From a gamma proteobacterium NOR5-3 (GTDB lineage Bacteria; Pseudomonadota; Gammaproteobacteria; Pseudomonadales; Halieaceae), in the NCBI GenBank assembly GCA_000158155.1, contig DS999406.1, positions 395,558 through 459,557 of the forward strand: DNA of 64,000 nucleotides, read 5' to 3'. Of this stretch, positions 30,799 through 41,645 are shown piece by piece. Position 1 is the stretch's first letter, and every line of letters starts with the position of its first letter. The position numbers and the translations under genes were made by a program. Below the pieces are notes generated by a model. That model made no database searches. It was not told the origin of the DNA and was given only the letters and a program-made list of their open reading frames with translations.

Positions 30799-31560
30799 AT
30801 GAGAATCATCAGCTTCAGCGCAGATGGGTTGCGTGAAGCCGCCAAACGGGGTTTTTACGACTGGCTCGCCCGCCAGGATGCCGATTTCATCTGTATTCAG
30901 GATATCCGCTGCTCTGAATACGATTTACAGGATGATGTCTTCTTCCCCAGCGACTACAACGCCTACTTTTTTGACGACGTTAACGGTAAGGATAACGGCG
31001 TTGCGATCTACTGCCGCACGCTGCCCAAGGCCATTATGACCGGCCTGGGTTTTGCGGATTTTGATATGCAGGGGCGTTATATTCAGGCGGACTATGGCGA
31101 GCTCTCTATCGGCTGTCTGCTGGCACCGGTGGCCAGCGATGGCAACGCTGACGAGCAAACCACCAAGAACGAGTTTTTCTCATTGCTGGGCGCTCACCTG
31201 GAGAAGGTGCGCAACAAGCGTCGCAAGTTTGTTATCTGCGGTAACTGGCGAATTGCGCACACCGCGGCAGATATGCAAAACAGTGCCGAAAACAGCAACC
31301 GCTCGGGATTCCTGCCTGAAGAACGTCAGTGGATCGACGAATTACTCGACAGCGGCTATCGAGACGCGTTTCGACAGGTAAGCACGGACAGCGATGCCTA
31401 CACTTATTGGCCCCGGGAGCGTGGTGAAGACGGCTGGCGCATCGACCTGCAAATTATCTCCGAAGAGCTGCAATACAGCGTCGAGCACGCCGCAATCTAC
31501 ACGGGCGAGAGCTTTTCCCGTCATGCGCCGGTGATCATCGATTACGATATCGACCTCTAG
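30799..31560 (+). CDS. crc: Crc-like catabolite repression protein (exonuclease III fold)
   Basis: EEP-fold protein resembling Pseudomonas Crc, which with Hfq represses translation of catabolic mRNAs. It is 253 residues. Sites needed for exonuclease III catalysis are altered: the N-terminal SFNxNG motif reads SFSADG, LQE is IQD, and the GDxN motif is CGNWRIAH, so aspartate and asparagine are lost. WRIDL and the HAPV histidine remain. This pattern, plus the location next to pyrE and rph as in Pseudomonas, argues for Crc rather than an active nuclease. Overall identity to Crc looks moderate. Confidence 0.8.
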   Translation: MRIISFSADGLREAAKRGFYDWLARQDADFICIQDIRCSEYDLQDDVFFPSDYNAYFFDDVNGKDNGVAIYCRTLPKAIMTGLGFADFDMQGRYIQADYGELSIGCLLAPVASDGNADEQTTKNEFFSLLGAHLEKVRNKRRKFVICGNWRIAHTAADMQNSAENSNRSGFLPEERQWIDELLDSGYRDAFRQVSTDSDAYTYWPRERGEDGWRIDLQIISEELQYSVEHAAIYTGESFSRHAPVIIDYDIDL

Positions 31561-31616
31561 CGCCCGCTTTTGAGTCCGGCTTTGGCCGGGGTGCTGGCCG
31601 GGGCTCTGGCAGAGGC

Positions 31617-32339
31617 TCAGCCGGCAGCCAACGCCTGGCGCTGGCATTCAATCAGTGTCGAAATACCTCCACTGGCCAGATCCAGCATCTGATCAAGTTC
31701 GGTGCGTGAAAAAGGCGCCGCCTCCGCGGTTCCCTGTACCTCTATGAACTCACCGTGCTCAGCCATGACCACATTCAGATCGGTATCAGCTTTGGAATCT
31801 TCGATGTAATCCAGATCCAATACCGCCTCTCCCTGATACACGCCTACAGAAACCGAGGCTACAAAGTGACGCAGGGGATCGGTGCTGATCTTTTTGTCAC
31901 GCTGCAGCCCGTTGATGGCATCAACCAGAGCAACAAACGCACCGGTGATAGATGCGGTACGGGTCCCGCCATCCGCCTGAATCACATCGCAGTCCAGGGT
32001 AATCGTGTGCTCACCGAGTTTGGATAAGTCCACCGCGGCGCGCAAAGATCGACCGATAAGCCGCTGAATCTCCTGGGTACGACCACCTTGTTTGCCCCGC
32101 GCGGCCTCCCGACCCATGCGCGAACCGGTCGAGCGCGGCAACATGCCGTACTCGGCGGTAATCCATCCGGAGTTTTTGCCACGCAAAAACCGCGGCACGC
32201 TGTCTTCGACGCTCGCGGTACAAATCACCCGGGTGTTGCCAAAGCTCACCAGAACCGAACCCTCGGCATGGCAGGTGAATTGGCGCTCGATGGAAATGTC
32301 GCGCAGTTGGTCGGTGGCCCGGCCGCTGGGTCTTGGCAT
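31617..32339 (-). CDS. rph: ribonuclease PH
   Basis: Phosphorolytic 3'-5' exoribonuclease trimming tRNA 3' ends. Family signatures are MPRPSGR at the start, [13 protein letters not shown], the phosphate-binding [10 protein letters not shown] and [18 protein letters not shown] (about 115-132). ATG 32339 gives 240 residues, the standard length, whereas the longer upstream frame adds unrelated residues. The C-terminal [14 protein letters not shown] helix is intact, so unlike E. coli K-12 rph it is not frameshifted. It is divergent from yicC. Confidence 0.97.
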   Translation of the reverse strand: MPRPSGRATDQLRDISIERQFTCHAEGSVLVSFGNTRVICTASVEDSVPRFLRGKNSGWITAEYGMLPRSTGSRMGREAARGKQGGRTQEIQRLIGRSLRAAVDLSKLGEHTITLDCDVIQADGGTRTASITGAFVALVDAINGLQRDKKISTDPLRHFVASVSVGVYQGEAVLDLDYIEDSKADTDLNVVMAEHGEFIEVQGTAEAAPFSRTELDQMLDLASGGISTLIECQRQALAAG

Positions 32340-32446
32340 CTGGAAAATTCCTTGTTTACATGAAAGCGCGCAGTATACGCTGCCAGCACGCAGGCCGAGG
32401 TACATCAGGCCCACCATACGCTCGATTAATACTAAGGACCCGTCGG

Positions 32447-33310
32447 ATGACCCTGCACAGTATGACCGCCTTCGCCCGGGAGACTGCCTCAGCGCCCACC
32501 ACGCTGGTGGTAGAGCTGCGCAGCGTCAATCATCGCTATCTCGACTGCCACTTTAAGCTGCCAGACAGCCTTCGGGCTCTGGAACCAAAGCTTCGCGAGG
32601 CGCTTGCCAGCACCTTAAAACGCGGCAAGGTCGATTGTCAGATTCGAGTCATCGACGCGGCAGGCAAAGACACATTAGAAATCAACCAGGAGCGTCTTGG
32701 CGCGCTGCTCACCGCGCTGGCTGACGTGCGGGAGCGATCTGTGGATGCCGGCGCACCCGACGCGCTGGCCCTGCTGCAGTTTCCCGGCGTGTGTCAGGCC
32801 GAAGAGCTCGCAGAATCAAGTGTGCAAAACGCGGCCTGGCCTCTCTTTGAATCCGCGTTGCAAACCCTTCAGGAGAATCGAGCGCGGGAGGGACAGCACT
32901 TGGAAGAGTTCCTGCGCCGGCGCCTGGACGGCATTGCCCGGGAGGTCGAAACACTTCGCCAGGCGCTGCCCGCACTGCGAACGCGACAGGAAGAGAGACT
33001 GCGCCGGCGTCTCGAGGAGCTGGAACAACCTCTGGACGAAGGCCGTATCGAGCAGGAATTGGTCATGCTCCTGCATAAAGCTGATGTCGAGGAGGAGCTT
33101 GATCGCCTTGAAGCCCACATCGACGAGACCGGCAGAATTCTGAACAAGGGCGGTCCCTGTGGGCGGCGTCTGGACTTCCTGATGCAGGAGCTCAACCGCG
33201 AGGCCAATACACTGTCATCGAAAGCTACAACGAGTACGACCACGCAAAGTGCAGTGGAATTGAAAGTACTGATAGAACAAATGCGCGAACAGGTGCAGAA
33301 CATCGAGTAA
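32447..33310 (+). CDS. yicC: YicC family endoribonuclease
   Basis: Member of the YicC family, now regarded as an endoribonuclease acting on small RNAs. ATG 32447 ([11 protein letters not shown]) matches the conserved N-terminus and gives 287 residues, identical to the E. coli length. [18 protein letters not shown] (about 23-40) and the C-terminal [21 protein letters not shown] (about 224-244, one residue longer than shown signatures) are typical, with a coiled coil at about 150-215. It precedes gmk as in most gammaproteobacteria. Confidence 0.96.
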   Translation: MTLHSMTAFARETASAPTTLVVELRSVNHRYLDCHFKLPDSLRALEPKLREALASTLKRGKVDCQIRVIDAAGKDTLEINQERLGALLTALADVRERSVDAGAPDALALLQFPGVCQAEELAESSVQNAAWPLFESALQTLQENRAREGQHLEEFLRRRLDGIAREVETLRQALPALRTRQEERLRRRLEELEQPLDEGRIEQELVMLLHKADVEEELDRLEAHIDETGRILNKGGPCGRRLDFLMQELNREANTLSSKATTSTTTQSAVELKVLIEQMREQVQNIE

Positions 33311-34029
<719 letters not shown>

Positions 34030-34112
34030 AGCCTGCTGCAACCGAGGCCCAGAGCGGGCGATACAGCGCAAGATTACCGATTTTAACTGCGCATATACGG
34101 GAGAGTTTGGGC

Positions 34113-34118
34113 TATAAT
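34113..34118 (+). promoter_or_regulatory. possible -10 element for rpoZ
   Basis: TATAAT, a perfect -10 hexamer, lies 98 bases before the rpoZ start, downstream of gmk. No good -35 lies at 16-18 bases upstream, and there is no TGn extension, so an activator or a weak -35 would be needed. It is the best promoter candidate in the gmk-rpoZ gap. Confidence 0.4.
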
Positions 34119-34215
34119 GGCCGGCTTTTCGGTGCTCACGTTCGTGTGTCCCGACTCAAAGTCAGTCTGTCAGGCTGTTTTGAGGGCTTACTGAAACTTA
34201 CCGTTGGGAAGAAAT

Positions 34216-34476
34216 ATGGCACGTGTAACTGTAGAAGACTGCCTCGAGTCCGTAGACAACCGCTTTGAGCTGGTAATGATTGCGAGCAAGCGCGCTCGTC
34301 AGCTGGCCACCGGCGGCAAAGAGCCCCTGGTTCAGGAAGAATCCGACAAGCCTACGGTTATCGCTTTGCGCGAAATTGCCGAGGGACTGGTAACACCGGA
34401 TATGCTCAATCGTGAAGACGAATTGGACGCCGAGGAAGAACTCGCCGAAGTAATGGGTGCAAGCGAAAGCTTTTAA
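34216..34476 (+). CDS. rpoZ: RNA polymerase omega subunit
   Basis: Small subunit that wraps the beta' C-terminus and, with it, forms a ppGpp-binding site on RNA polymerase. The family opening [19 protein letters not shown] fixes the start at 34216, with GGGAAG upstream; the 86 residues include [11 protein letters not shown] and a very acidic C-terminal tail. Intact, between the frameshifted gmk and spoT. Confidence 0.97.
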   Translation: MARVTVEDCLESVDNRFELVMIASKRARQLATGGKEPLVQEESDKPTVIALREIAEGLVTPDMLNREDELDAEEELAEVMGASESF

Positions 34477-34585
34477 GCTCCTGACTGATCGCAGCGGCTA
34501 CACTAACGGTAGCACGCTGCTTTCAAGCTCGCCTCAGAGCCACCTCCGGCTCGGGAAGACTGCGCGGTAACGGCCGCGAACGACT

Positions 34586-36701
34586 ATGCAGACCATTGAT
34601 TCACTCGATGCCAACCTGCGCTCCTATTTGGACGAACAACAAAGCACCCTGGTGCGACGCGCCTATTACTTTGCCGAACAGGCCCATTTTGGGCAGCAAA
34701 GACGCAGCGGCGAACCCTACGTAACACACCCGCTGGCCGTCGCGGGCATTCTCGCCGAAATGCACATGGACCATCAGAGCCTGATGGCCGCCATGCTCCA
34801 CGACGTCATCGAAGACACCGGCATCGACAAAGGGGCCATTGAAGGGCAATTTGGCGAAGCAGTAGCAGAACTGGTCGACGGCGTGAGTAAGCTGACCCAG
34901 ATCGAGTTCGACACCCTGGAAGAAAAACAGGCCGAGAACTTTCAGAAAATGGCCCTGGCCATGGCCCGGGACATTCGGGTAATTCTGGTAAAACTCGCAG
35001 ACCGGCTTCACAACATGCGTACCCTGGGCGTGCTGCCCACCGCCAAAGCCCGGCGTATCGCCAAAGAAACCCTGGATATTTACGCCCCCATTGCCATGCG
35101 CCTGGGAATGAACTCTGTACGCATGGAGTTTGAAGACCTGGGTTTCACCGCCCTGTACCCCATGCGCGCGCGCAGAATCGATGCGGCGCGTCGTGCGGCT
35201 CGCGGCAACCGCATGGAACTGGTAGACAAGATGCGCAGCCAGATCGAGAACGCGCTGGCACAGGACGGGCACGAAGCCACCGTCATCGGACGGGAAAAAC
35301 ACCTCTACAGCATCTATAAAAAAATGCGCGCCAAAAAGAAGTCCTTCTCCGAAATCATGGACATCTATGCGTTTCGGGTTGTCGTGGACTCCGTGGACAG
35401 TTGTTATCGCGTGCTCGGATGCATCCACTCGCTATACAAGCCCGTGCCCGGAGAATTCAAGGATTACATTGCCATACCCAAGGCTAACGGCTATCAGTCA
35501 CTGCACACGGTGACCATGGGGATGCATGGGGTGCCTATCGAAATCCAGATTCGCACCCGGGAAATGGAAGATATGGCGAACAACGGCATCGCCGCGCACT
35601 GGTTGTATAAAACCGATTCAGACACTGCTAAAGGCTCTCATGCCCGCGCCCGCCAATGGGTACAGGGCCTTCTGGAGATGCAGCAGCGCGCAGGCAACAG
35701 CCTGGAGTTCATCGAGAACGTCAAGATAGATCTCTTCCCCGATGAGATTTACATCTTTACCCCCAAAGGCAGCATCATGGAACTGCCCCGGGGCGCAACG
35801 GCGGTGGACTTCGCCTATGCCGTACACACGGAACTGGGTAACACCTGCGTTGCCTGTCGAATTAATCGACGCCTGGCGCCCCTGTCCGAGCCCCTGCAGC
35901 GGCCAGACCGTAGAGGTGATTACTGCCAATGGCGCACGCCCCAACCCATCGTGGTTTAACTATGCGATTACCGCCAAGGCGCGCAGTAACATTCGCCATT
36001 ACCTCAAAAATCAAACTCAGGAAGACGCCATTGCCCTGGGTCGCCGGCTACTGGATAAATCCCTGGCAGGCTTTGAACTGAACATCGCGGAATTATCCGA
36101 AGCACGCCTGAAAAACTACCTGGAAAGTGCAGGCCTGAGTACTTTAGACGAGCTCCTGGCCGATCTGGCTCAAGGAAAACGTCTGCCGGGCGTTGTTGCT
36201 TCACAGCTTGCCGGAGAAACAAGCACCGAAGGGCCCACACCCCAGCCCGGTAGTGACTCTCCTTTGGCGATACGCGGCACCGAAGGCTTTATGGTGAGCT
36301 ATGCCCGCTGCTGCCGACCATTACCCGGCGACGCCATAGCCGGCTACATCAGCTCTGAGCGCGGTGTTATTGTGCACCGCGAGACCTGCCGCAACCTGGC
36401 GGAACTGCGTGACAAACCTGAACAGTGGATTCCCCTGCGCTGGGATGATCAGGTGCAAGGCGAGTTCCTAGCAGAGCTTCGCATAGAGACGGAAAATCGC
36501 CGGGGCGCCATTGCCACCATCGCGACCCGCATTAACAGCATGAATGTGAACATCGACAAAATCAGCTCCACGGACAAGGATTATCAGTTCACCTATGTCG
36601 ACCTGGATCTGCACGTAGAAAGCAGGGTGCATCTTGCCCGTATCATGCGGCGCCTTCGGGGCATCGACAGCGTGCGGCGAGTGAGCCGCGTGCGCAACTA
36701 A
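34586..36701 (+). pseudogene. spoT: (p)ppGpp synthetase/hydrolase SpoT, frameshifted as read
   Basis: RelA/SpoT homologue controlling the stringent response. The first frame (34586-35959) holds the HD hydrolase (LHDVIEDT, about 66-73), the synthetase (YRVLGCIHSLYKPVPGEFKDYIAIP region) and most of the TGS domain, then goes out of frame after PLSEPLQ. The rest of TGS (SGQTVEVITANGARP), the helical region and the ACT domain (RRGAIATIATRINSMNVNID) continue in another frame from 35898 to 36701. Re-inserting two bases at about 35897-35900 gives about 705 residues, the size of E. coli SpoT. As read, it would yield a 457-residue enzyme lacking regulatory domains. Confidence 0.9.
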
Positions 36702-36739
36702 CAGCTGCGGCTGTATTAACAAAACAACAGGAGCAAACC

Positions 36740-37123
36740 GTGAGTAATCGCGCCATTATCGCTACGCCCAAGGCCCCCGCGGCCCTCGGACCCTACTCTC
36801 AAGCGGTCAAAGTCGGCAACACCGTCTGGCTATCAGGGCAAATTCCCCTGGTTCCCGAAACCATGGAAATCGTTGAAGGTGATGTCACGGCGCAGGCTAC
36901 CCAGGCATTTAGCAATCTTGCGGCAGTGGCCGATGCCGCCGGTGGTAGCCTCAACGACGCGGTAAAGATCAATATTTCTCTCACTGATATGCAGGATTTT
37001 GCTGCGGTAAATGCCGTAATGGAAACCTTCTGCAACGAGCCTTACCCGGCAAGAGCCTGTGTGCAGGTAGCGGCTTTGCCTAAAGGTGTATCAGTGGAGA
37101 TCGAGGCCATCCTCGCGCTCTGA
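36740..37123 (+). CDS. ridA: RidA family reactive-intermediate deaminase
   Basis: Hydrolyses enamine/imine intermediates made by PLP enzymes such as threonine dehydratase, protecting other PLP enzymes. The 127 residues fit. Signatures are APAALGPYSQAVKVGNTVWLS, with the conserved arginine in YPARACVQVAALPKG (about 100-114) and a final EIEAILAL. AACAGGAGCAAACC is a strong ribosome site. It follows spoT by 38 bases and overlaps the convergent minus-strand gene by 33 bases. Confidence 0.96.
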   Translation: MSNRAIIATPKAPAALGPYSQAVKVGNTVWLSGQIPLVPETMEIVEGDVTAQATQAFSNLAAVADAAGGSLNDAVKINISLTDMQDFAAVNAVMETFCNEPYPARACVQVAALPKGVSVEIEAILAL

Positions 37124-37978
37124 GTGCGCCATCCAGCGATGGAGCACAGCCCCATAGCCGGTTCGATAGTCGGGATACTGCAGCACATAACCGCTGGCAT
37201 GCAGACGCGCATTGCCAATGCGTTTGTGGGCCACTGTCTCGCTGGCAGGTGTCGGACCCGGTGGCTCGTAGGGAACACCCAGCTGGGCACACAGCCAGGC
37301 TTCCATCTCCTGCAGCGCAGCCGGAGCATCATCCACCAGGTTAATGACCCTGGCATCCAGCGTCAGGGTTCCCGCCAGCGCGGCGGCCATAAAACCCGCC
37401 ACATCGTCACGATGAATACGGTTGCCATAGCGCAGCGGCTCGGTAGGGGAGAGTTTGCCCGCTGCGACGCGCTTAAGCAGAGGGCCGGGACCCTGACCAT
37501 AGAGCCCACCGGCGCGCAGCACGATGCCGGTATCCACAGCCTCAAGAAAACGCTGCTCTGCACGCAGTATGGCCATGACATGCGGGTCGTCATCCGCCGT
37601 CGGGCTACTCTCATCGATCCAGACACCGCGGGCTTCACTATAGACACGAGTGCTGGAGACAAAAAATGCGCGGCTCGGCCGGTGCTCTCCAAGTCCCGCA
37701 ATGATGCCTGCCATGGCTTCCGCAAAACCGGCTTGATACCCCGCAGCACTGCGATCGGCAGGGCTCAACGCAACAACCAATGCATCGGGCTGCAGTCGCT
37801 CGAGCACCCGCAGGCTGTGGGCATCACGAAGATCCACGGACACACTCTCAACGCCCGCCGGTACCGCGTTCGCAGAGCGTCGCAGGCCAACACAGCGCCA
37901 GTGAGCCGGTGGCAACACCCCGCAAAGACGTTCACCGAGATCGCCAAAACCAACAATAGCTATAGTTTTACGCTGCAC
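37091..37978 (-). CDS. NAD(P)-dependent epimerase/dehydratase-like protein (YeeZ type)
   Basis: Extended short-chain dehydrogenase-type Rossmann protein of 295 residues. The nucleotide loop is IAIVGFGDLGERLCGVL (about 6-22), with SSTRVYSEARGVWIDESSP (about 107-125) as the catalytic-strand region, though a full Tyr-x3-Lys is not clear. It resembles YeeZ-like sugar-nucleotide epimerase-related proteins; the substrate is unknown. The start is GTG. It converges on ridA with a 33-base overlap and is divergent from recG. Confidence 0.82.
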   Translation of the reverse strand: MQRKTIAIVGFGDLGERLCGVLPPAHWRCVGLRRSANAVPAGVESVSVDLRDAHSLRVLERLQPDALVVALSPADRSAAGYQAGFAEAMAGIIAGLGEHRPSRAFFVSSTRVYSEARGVWIDESSPTADDDPHVMAILRAEQRFLEAVDTGIVLRAGGLYGQGPGPLLKRVAAGKLSPTEPLRYGNRIHRDDVAGFMAAALAGTLTLDARVINLVDDAPAALQEMEAWLCAQLGVPYEPPGPTPASETVAHKRIGNARLHASGYVLQYPDYRTGYGAVLHRWMAHSEREDGLDLH

Positions 37979-38037
37979 AACGCTCTCTCCAGAAAGCCTG
38001 CCCCATTACCCGCCCACGCTTTAGCGCAGGCAATACC

Positions 38038-40098
38038 GTGAACGGAATTGTCACACAAAGCCTGGAGTCACTGCGCGGTGTGGGCCCCAAATTAGCACAG
38101 CGCCTGCGAAGCTACGGCATCAGCAGTGTGGAAGACCTGCTCTTTCACCTGCCTCTTCGCTATCAGGATCGAACTCAGGTGACGCCCATCGGTGCACTAC
38201 AGGACGGCACCGAGGTCGTGATTGAAGGAGAGATTGCTCTGGTGAGTGTGAGCGGGGGCGGCCGGCGACGCTCGCTGCTGGTGAAGTTGCAGGACGGTAC
38301 CGGCACCGCGACCTTGCGCTTCTTTCACTTTTCCATGGCACAGAAAAACGCACTGCAAAAAGGGGATCGCCTGCGTTGTTTTGGCGCCGTGCGCCGCGGC
38401 CCTGCCCAGGCGGAGATGATCCACCCCGAGTACCGGCGCAGTTTTGGAAACGACGGCAACGAAGATTCACTGACGCCCATCTATCCCAGTACCGAAGGTG
38501 TTAGCCAGGGGCAGTGGCGCAAGCTCACGGATCAGGCCTTGCTGATATTGGCGAAGAACCCACCGGCGGAACTGCTGCCGGCGCGGAACAATACCTACGA
38601 CCTGAGCTCTGCGCTGCGCTTTTTACACCGTCCGCCACCCGGGGCCGATTTACAGGCCCTGCGCGACGGCTCGCATCCGGCCCAGCTGCGCCTCGCGCTG
38701 GAAGAGCTCACGGCCCATCAGCTCTCTATGCGTGAACTGCGAGCACGAAGCCGGGAGCGGGCGGCGCCCATACTCGAAGACAAGCAGGGTCTCAAAAAGC
38801 GCTTTATTGCAGCGCTGCCGTTTGAACCAACGGGGGCTCAGCATCGCGTGATCGAAGAAATCACGGCGGATCTGGCCACGGCCAAACCCATGCTGCGCCT
38901 GGTGCAGGGCGACGTCGGCTCCGGCAAAACCATTGTGGCCGCCGCCGCCGCGCTTCTGGCTATTGCCAGTGGCTATCAGGTTGCGGTGATGGCACCCACA
39001 GAACTGCTGGCGGAGCAGCACCGGCGAAACTTTGCCACGTGGTTTGCCGATTTAAACATCACGCAGATGTGGCTCGCAGGCAGTGTTAAAGGACAGAAGC
39101 GCGGGCAGGCGCTGGCTGCCATTGCAAATGGTGAAGCATCCCTGGTTATCGGTACCCATGCGCTGTTTCAGGACGGCGTCCAATTTGCACGGCTGGGTTT
39201 GGTCATCGTGGATGAACAGCATCGCTTTGGCGTACACCAGCGTCTGGCGCTCAGTGAGAAAACCGCGGGAGAATCCCGGGCGCATCAGCTCATCATGACC
39301 GCAACGCCGATTCCTCGAACTTTATCCATGGTCGCCTACGCTGATCTGGACTGCTCCATCATTGATGAGTTGCCCCCGGGGCGACAGCCGGTAGGTACAG
39401 TGCTCATCGACAATCAGCGTCGCGATGAAATTATCGAACGCGTTGCCCATGCCTGTCGGGAGGGTCGTCAGGTGTACTGGGTCTGCACTCTCATCGAAGA
39501 CAGCGACAGCCTCCAGGCGCAGGCCGCCGAATCCAGTTACGCGGAACTGGCCGATGCGCTGGATGGTATTGCGGTTGCTCTGGTCCACGGCCGTATGAAG
39601 GCCAAAGAAAAAGATGCGGTCATGAGCGCCTTTAAAGCCGGCGAATATCAGCTTCTGGTGGCAACGACGGTGATCGAAGTCGGGGTCGACGTCCCCAATG
39701 CGACCCTCATGATCATCGAAAACCCCGAGCGCCTGGGTCTGGCCCAGCTGCATCAGCTGCGAGGTCGCGTTGGTCGGGGCAGTGCCGCAAGTCATTGCGT
39801 GCTTCTTTATCAATCGCCGCTCGGGCAGCAAAGTCGCGCGCGTCTGCAGGTCATGCGCGAAAGCAATGATGGTTTTTACATTGCCGAGGAAGACCTGCGC
39901 CAACGGGGACCCGGCGAAGTCCTGGGCACGCGCCAAACCGGTCTCATGGAGTTTCGCGTGGCGCGCTTACCGGAGCACGAACACCTGTTGGACGAGGTCC
40001 AGTCGATGGCCGAAACGCTCCAGGCATCACAGCCGCAGCTCGTTCAACCCCTGATCCGGCGCTGGGCCGGAGATCGTCAGGCTTTTGCCAACGTCTAG
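38038..40098 (+). CDS. recG: ATP-dependent DNA helicase RecG
   Basis: Branch-specific helicase that remodels stalled forks, D- and R-loops. The N-terminal wedge domain (OB fold, about 50-150) includes LRFFHFSMAQKNALQKG. Walker A is GDVGSGKTIVAAAAA (about 287-301), motif II is VIVDEQHRFGV and motif III is MTATPIPRTLSM. Motif VI is QLRGRVGRG. The C-terminal TRG motif (DLRQRGPGEVLGTRQTG) is complete. The start is GTG, and the 686 residues are standard. It converges on the rubredoxin reductase gene. Confidence 0.97.
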   Translation: MNGIVTQSLESLRGVGPKLAQRLRSYGISSVEDLLFHLPLRYQDRTQVTPIGALQDGTEVVIEGEIALVSVSGGGRRRSLLVKLQDGTGTATLRFFHFSMAQKNALQKGDRLRCFGAVRRGPAQAEMIHPEYRRSFGNDGNEDSLTPIYPSTEGVSQGQWRKLTDQALLILAKNPPAELLPARNNTYDLSSALRFLHRPPPGADLQALRDGSHPAQLRLALEELTAHQLSMRELRARSRERAAPILEDKQGLKKRFIAALPFEPTGAQHRVIEEITADLATAKPMLRLVQGDVGSGKTIVAAAAALLAIASGYQVAVMAPTELLAEQHRRNFATWFADLNITQMWLAGSVKGQKRGQALAAIANGEASLVIGTHALFQDGVQFARLGLVIVDEQHRFGVHQRLALSEKTAGESRAHQLIMTATPIPRTLSMVAYADLDCSIIDELPPGRQPVGTVLIDNQRRDEIIERVAHACREGRQVYWVCTLIEDSDSLQAQAAESSYAELADALDGIAVALVHGRMKAKEKDAVMSAFKAGEYQLLVATTVIEVGVDVPNATLMIIENPERLGLAQLHQLRGRVGRGSAASHCVLLYQSPLGQQSRARLQVMRESNDGFYIAEEDLRQRGPGEVLGTRQTGLMEFRVARLPEHEHLLDEVQSMAETLQASQPQLVQPLIRRWAGDRQAFANV

Positions 40099-40120
40099 TA
40101 GCGGCTTAGCCGGCTCAGAC

Positions 40121-41500
40121 TCAGGCCATGATAGGGGGCAGCATCTTCTGCAGGCCCATCTTGTCCTTGGTCGCATCACCGGTGAGCGCGAATCCCAGTA
40201 GCTCACCCGCTGCGTTGCGATATTCGCCCCGGGTACTCATGCCATCCACCGTGAAAGTCCATGCGCCCTCGGCATCGATCGCCGGCGGCGCCACCACCGT
40301 GGGACAGGCCGGTACTTTTATCGTGACGGGCATGGCCGGATAGCTCACCCGTGTGGGCTCGCCCGCCAGCGTCTTGCCCAGGGCTCGAGCCGCCGCCATA
40401 AGCGGAGCGACATAGACCAGAACGTGTCCCTCTACCTCGGCACAATCGCCCAGGGCATACACATCGGCAGCACTGGTTTTGAGATATCTATCCGTCACGA
40501 TTCCGCGATTCACTGCAATGCCGGAAGCCTTCGCAAGCTCGATATTAGGACGCACCCCCACGGCAGACACCACAATATCTGCATCCAGCATGCGGCCGTC
40601 ACTGAGTGAAACCTGGACGTAGTCAGTGCTGCCCGGGGGATAGTTCACCTCGGTCACCAAAGGGCCGAAATGAAAGCGCGCGCCCTTGGCCTCCAGCCCG
40701 GTTTGCAACGCCCGGGCGCAGGGCTCGGGTAGCAGTGTAGGCAGGCAGTGCTCCAGAGGATCAATGACATCAGTCTCAAAACCGCCGTTGAGCAGGTCGT
40801 TCGCGAACTCGCAGCCAATAAGACCGCCGCCGATAATCGCTACGCGCTTGACCGCAAGCCGCTCCATGGCGGTACGAAAATCATCGTAATCCATCAGGTC
40901 ATTAACGGAATACACGCGCTCCAGAGCATCGCCTCCCAGAGGCGGACGTATCACGCTGGCACCGGTCGCGAACACCAGCGCGGCATAATGTACCTCGGTC
41001 TCTCTATCGGCCAGGCGCAGTACCTTGCGCCGGGTATCCACCGCCTGCACCCGGGTCATGGTCCAGACGCTGGCATTGAGGTTGGCCCCCATGGTGCCCG
41101 CATCACTCTGCGTGAGAGCCTCGGCATCGGTGTTCTTGGTATAACCGGTAGAAAGCATGGGCTTGGAGTACGCCCGGCCATCGTCCTCGGTAATCAGCAA
41201 TAGCGGCGTATCGCTGTCGTGCTTACGAAACTCCCGCGCAATGCCATAACCCGCGAGGCCTGTTCCAATAATCACTACCGGTGCAGGCTGCGCCTCGGCC
41301 CCGGGGGTCTCATGGTGCGGCGCGTCGTCCTCGACAGCCTCCTCCAAAAGCTCAAAATCCTCTTTACCGACCCCGCAGTCAGGACACAGCCAATCCTCGG
41401 GTACATCCTCCCAACGCGTACCCGGCGCTATGCCGTCATCAGGCCAGCCTTTGGCTTCGTCATAGATGAGTCCACAGACGATACATTCCCATTTGCGCAT
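40121..41500 (-). CDS. rubredoxin-rubredoxin reductase fusion
   Basis: A fused electron-transfer protein of 459 residues. Residues 1-60 are a rubredoxin with C6-x2-C9 and C39-x2-C42 iron ligands. From about 75 on there is a FAD/NAD(P) oxidoreductase: FAD loop [19 protein letters not shown] loop [17 protein letters not shown] (about 212-228) and the FAD stretch [10 protein letters not shown]. Rubredoxin and its reductase are separate genes in Pseudomonas and serve alkane hydroxylases or oxygen detoxification. ATG 41500 has AGGAG upstream; an earlier start adds unrelated residues. It is divergent from ubiC, at the same relative place as Pseudomonas rubAB. Confidence 0.92.
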   Translation of the reverse strand: MRKWECIVCGLIYDEAKGWPDDGIAPGTRWEDVPEDWLCPDCGVGKEDFELLEEAVEDDAPHHETPGAEAQPAPVVIIGTGLAGYGIAREFRKHDSDTPLLLITEDDGRAYSKPMLSTGYTKNTDAEALTQSDAGTMGANLNASVWTMTRVQAVDTRRKVLRLADRETEVHYAALVFATGASVIRPPLGGDALERVYSVNDLMDYDDFRTAMERLAVKRVAIIGGGLIGCEFANDLLNGGFETDVIDPLEHCLPTLLPEPCARALQTGLEAKGARFHFGPLVTEVNYPPGSTDYVQVSLSDGRMLDADIVVSAVGVRPNIELAKASGIAVNRGIVTDRYLKTSAADVYALGDCAEVEGHVLVYVAPLMAAARALGKTLAGEPTRVSYPAMPVTIKVPACPTVVAPPAIDAEGAWTFTVDGMSTRGEYRNAAGELLGFALTGDATKDKMGLQKMLPPIMA

Positions 41501-41645
41501 GGCTGATGAGCTCCTTATTGCGGATGCGTTTGCTTGGTGGGCGGCAAGATTAGCACGTCCCACAAGCGCCCTGAAAACTCACGCGGGCGGCTTGCATGCA
41601 GAGCGAACATCACGCATTCTCGGCCTCCCCACCGGCTAAACCCTT

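Noticed and set aside
35890-35905. Programmed frameshift in spoT
   Set aside because: No slippery site, and programmed shifting is not known for SpoT.
37124-38041. 305-codon open frame opposite the epimerase-like gene
   Set aside because: Composition and lack of any motif mark it as the shadow of a GC-rich gene; the minus-strand Rossmann protein is clearly the real one.
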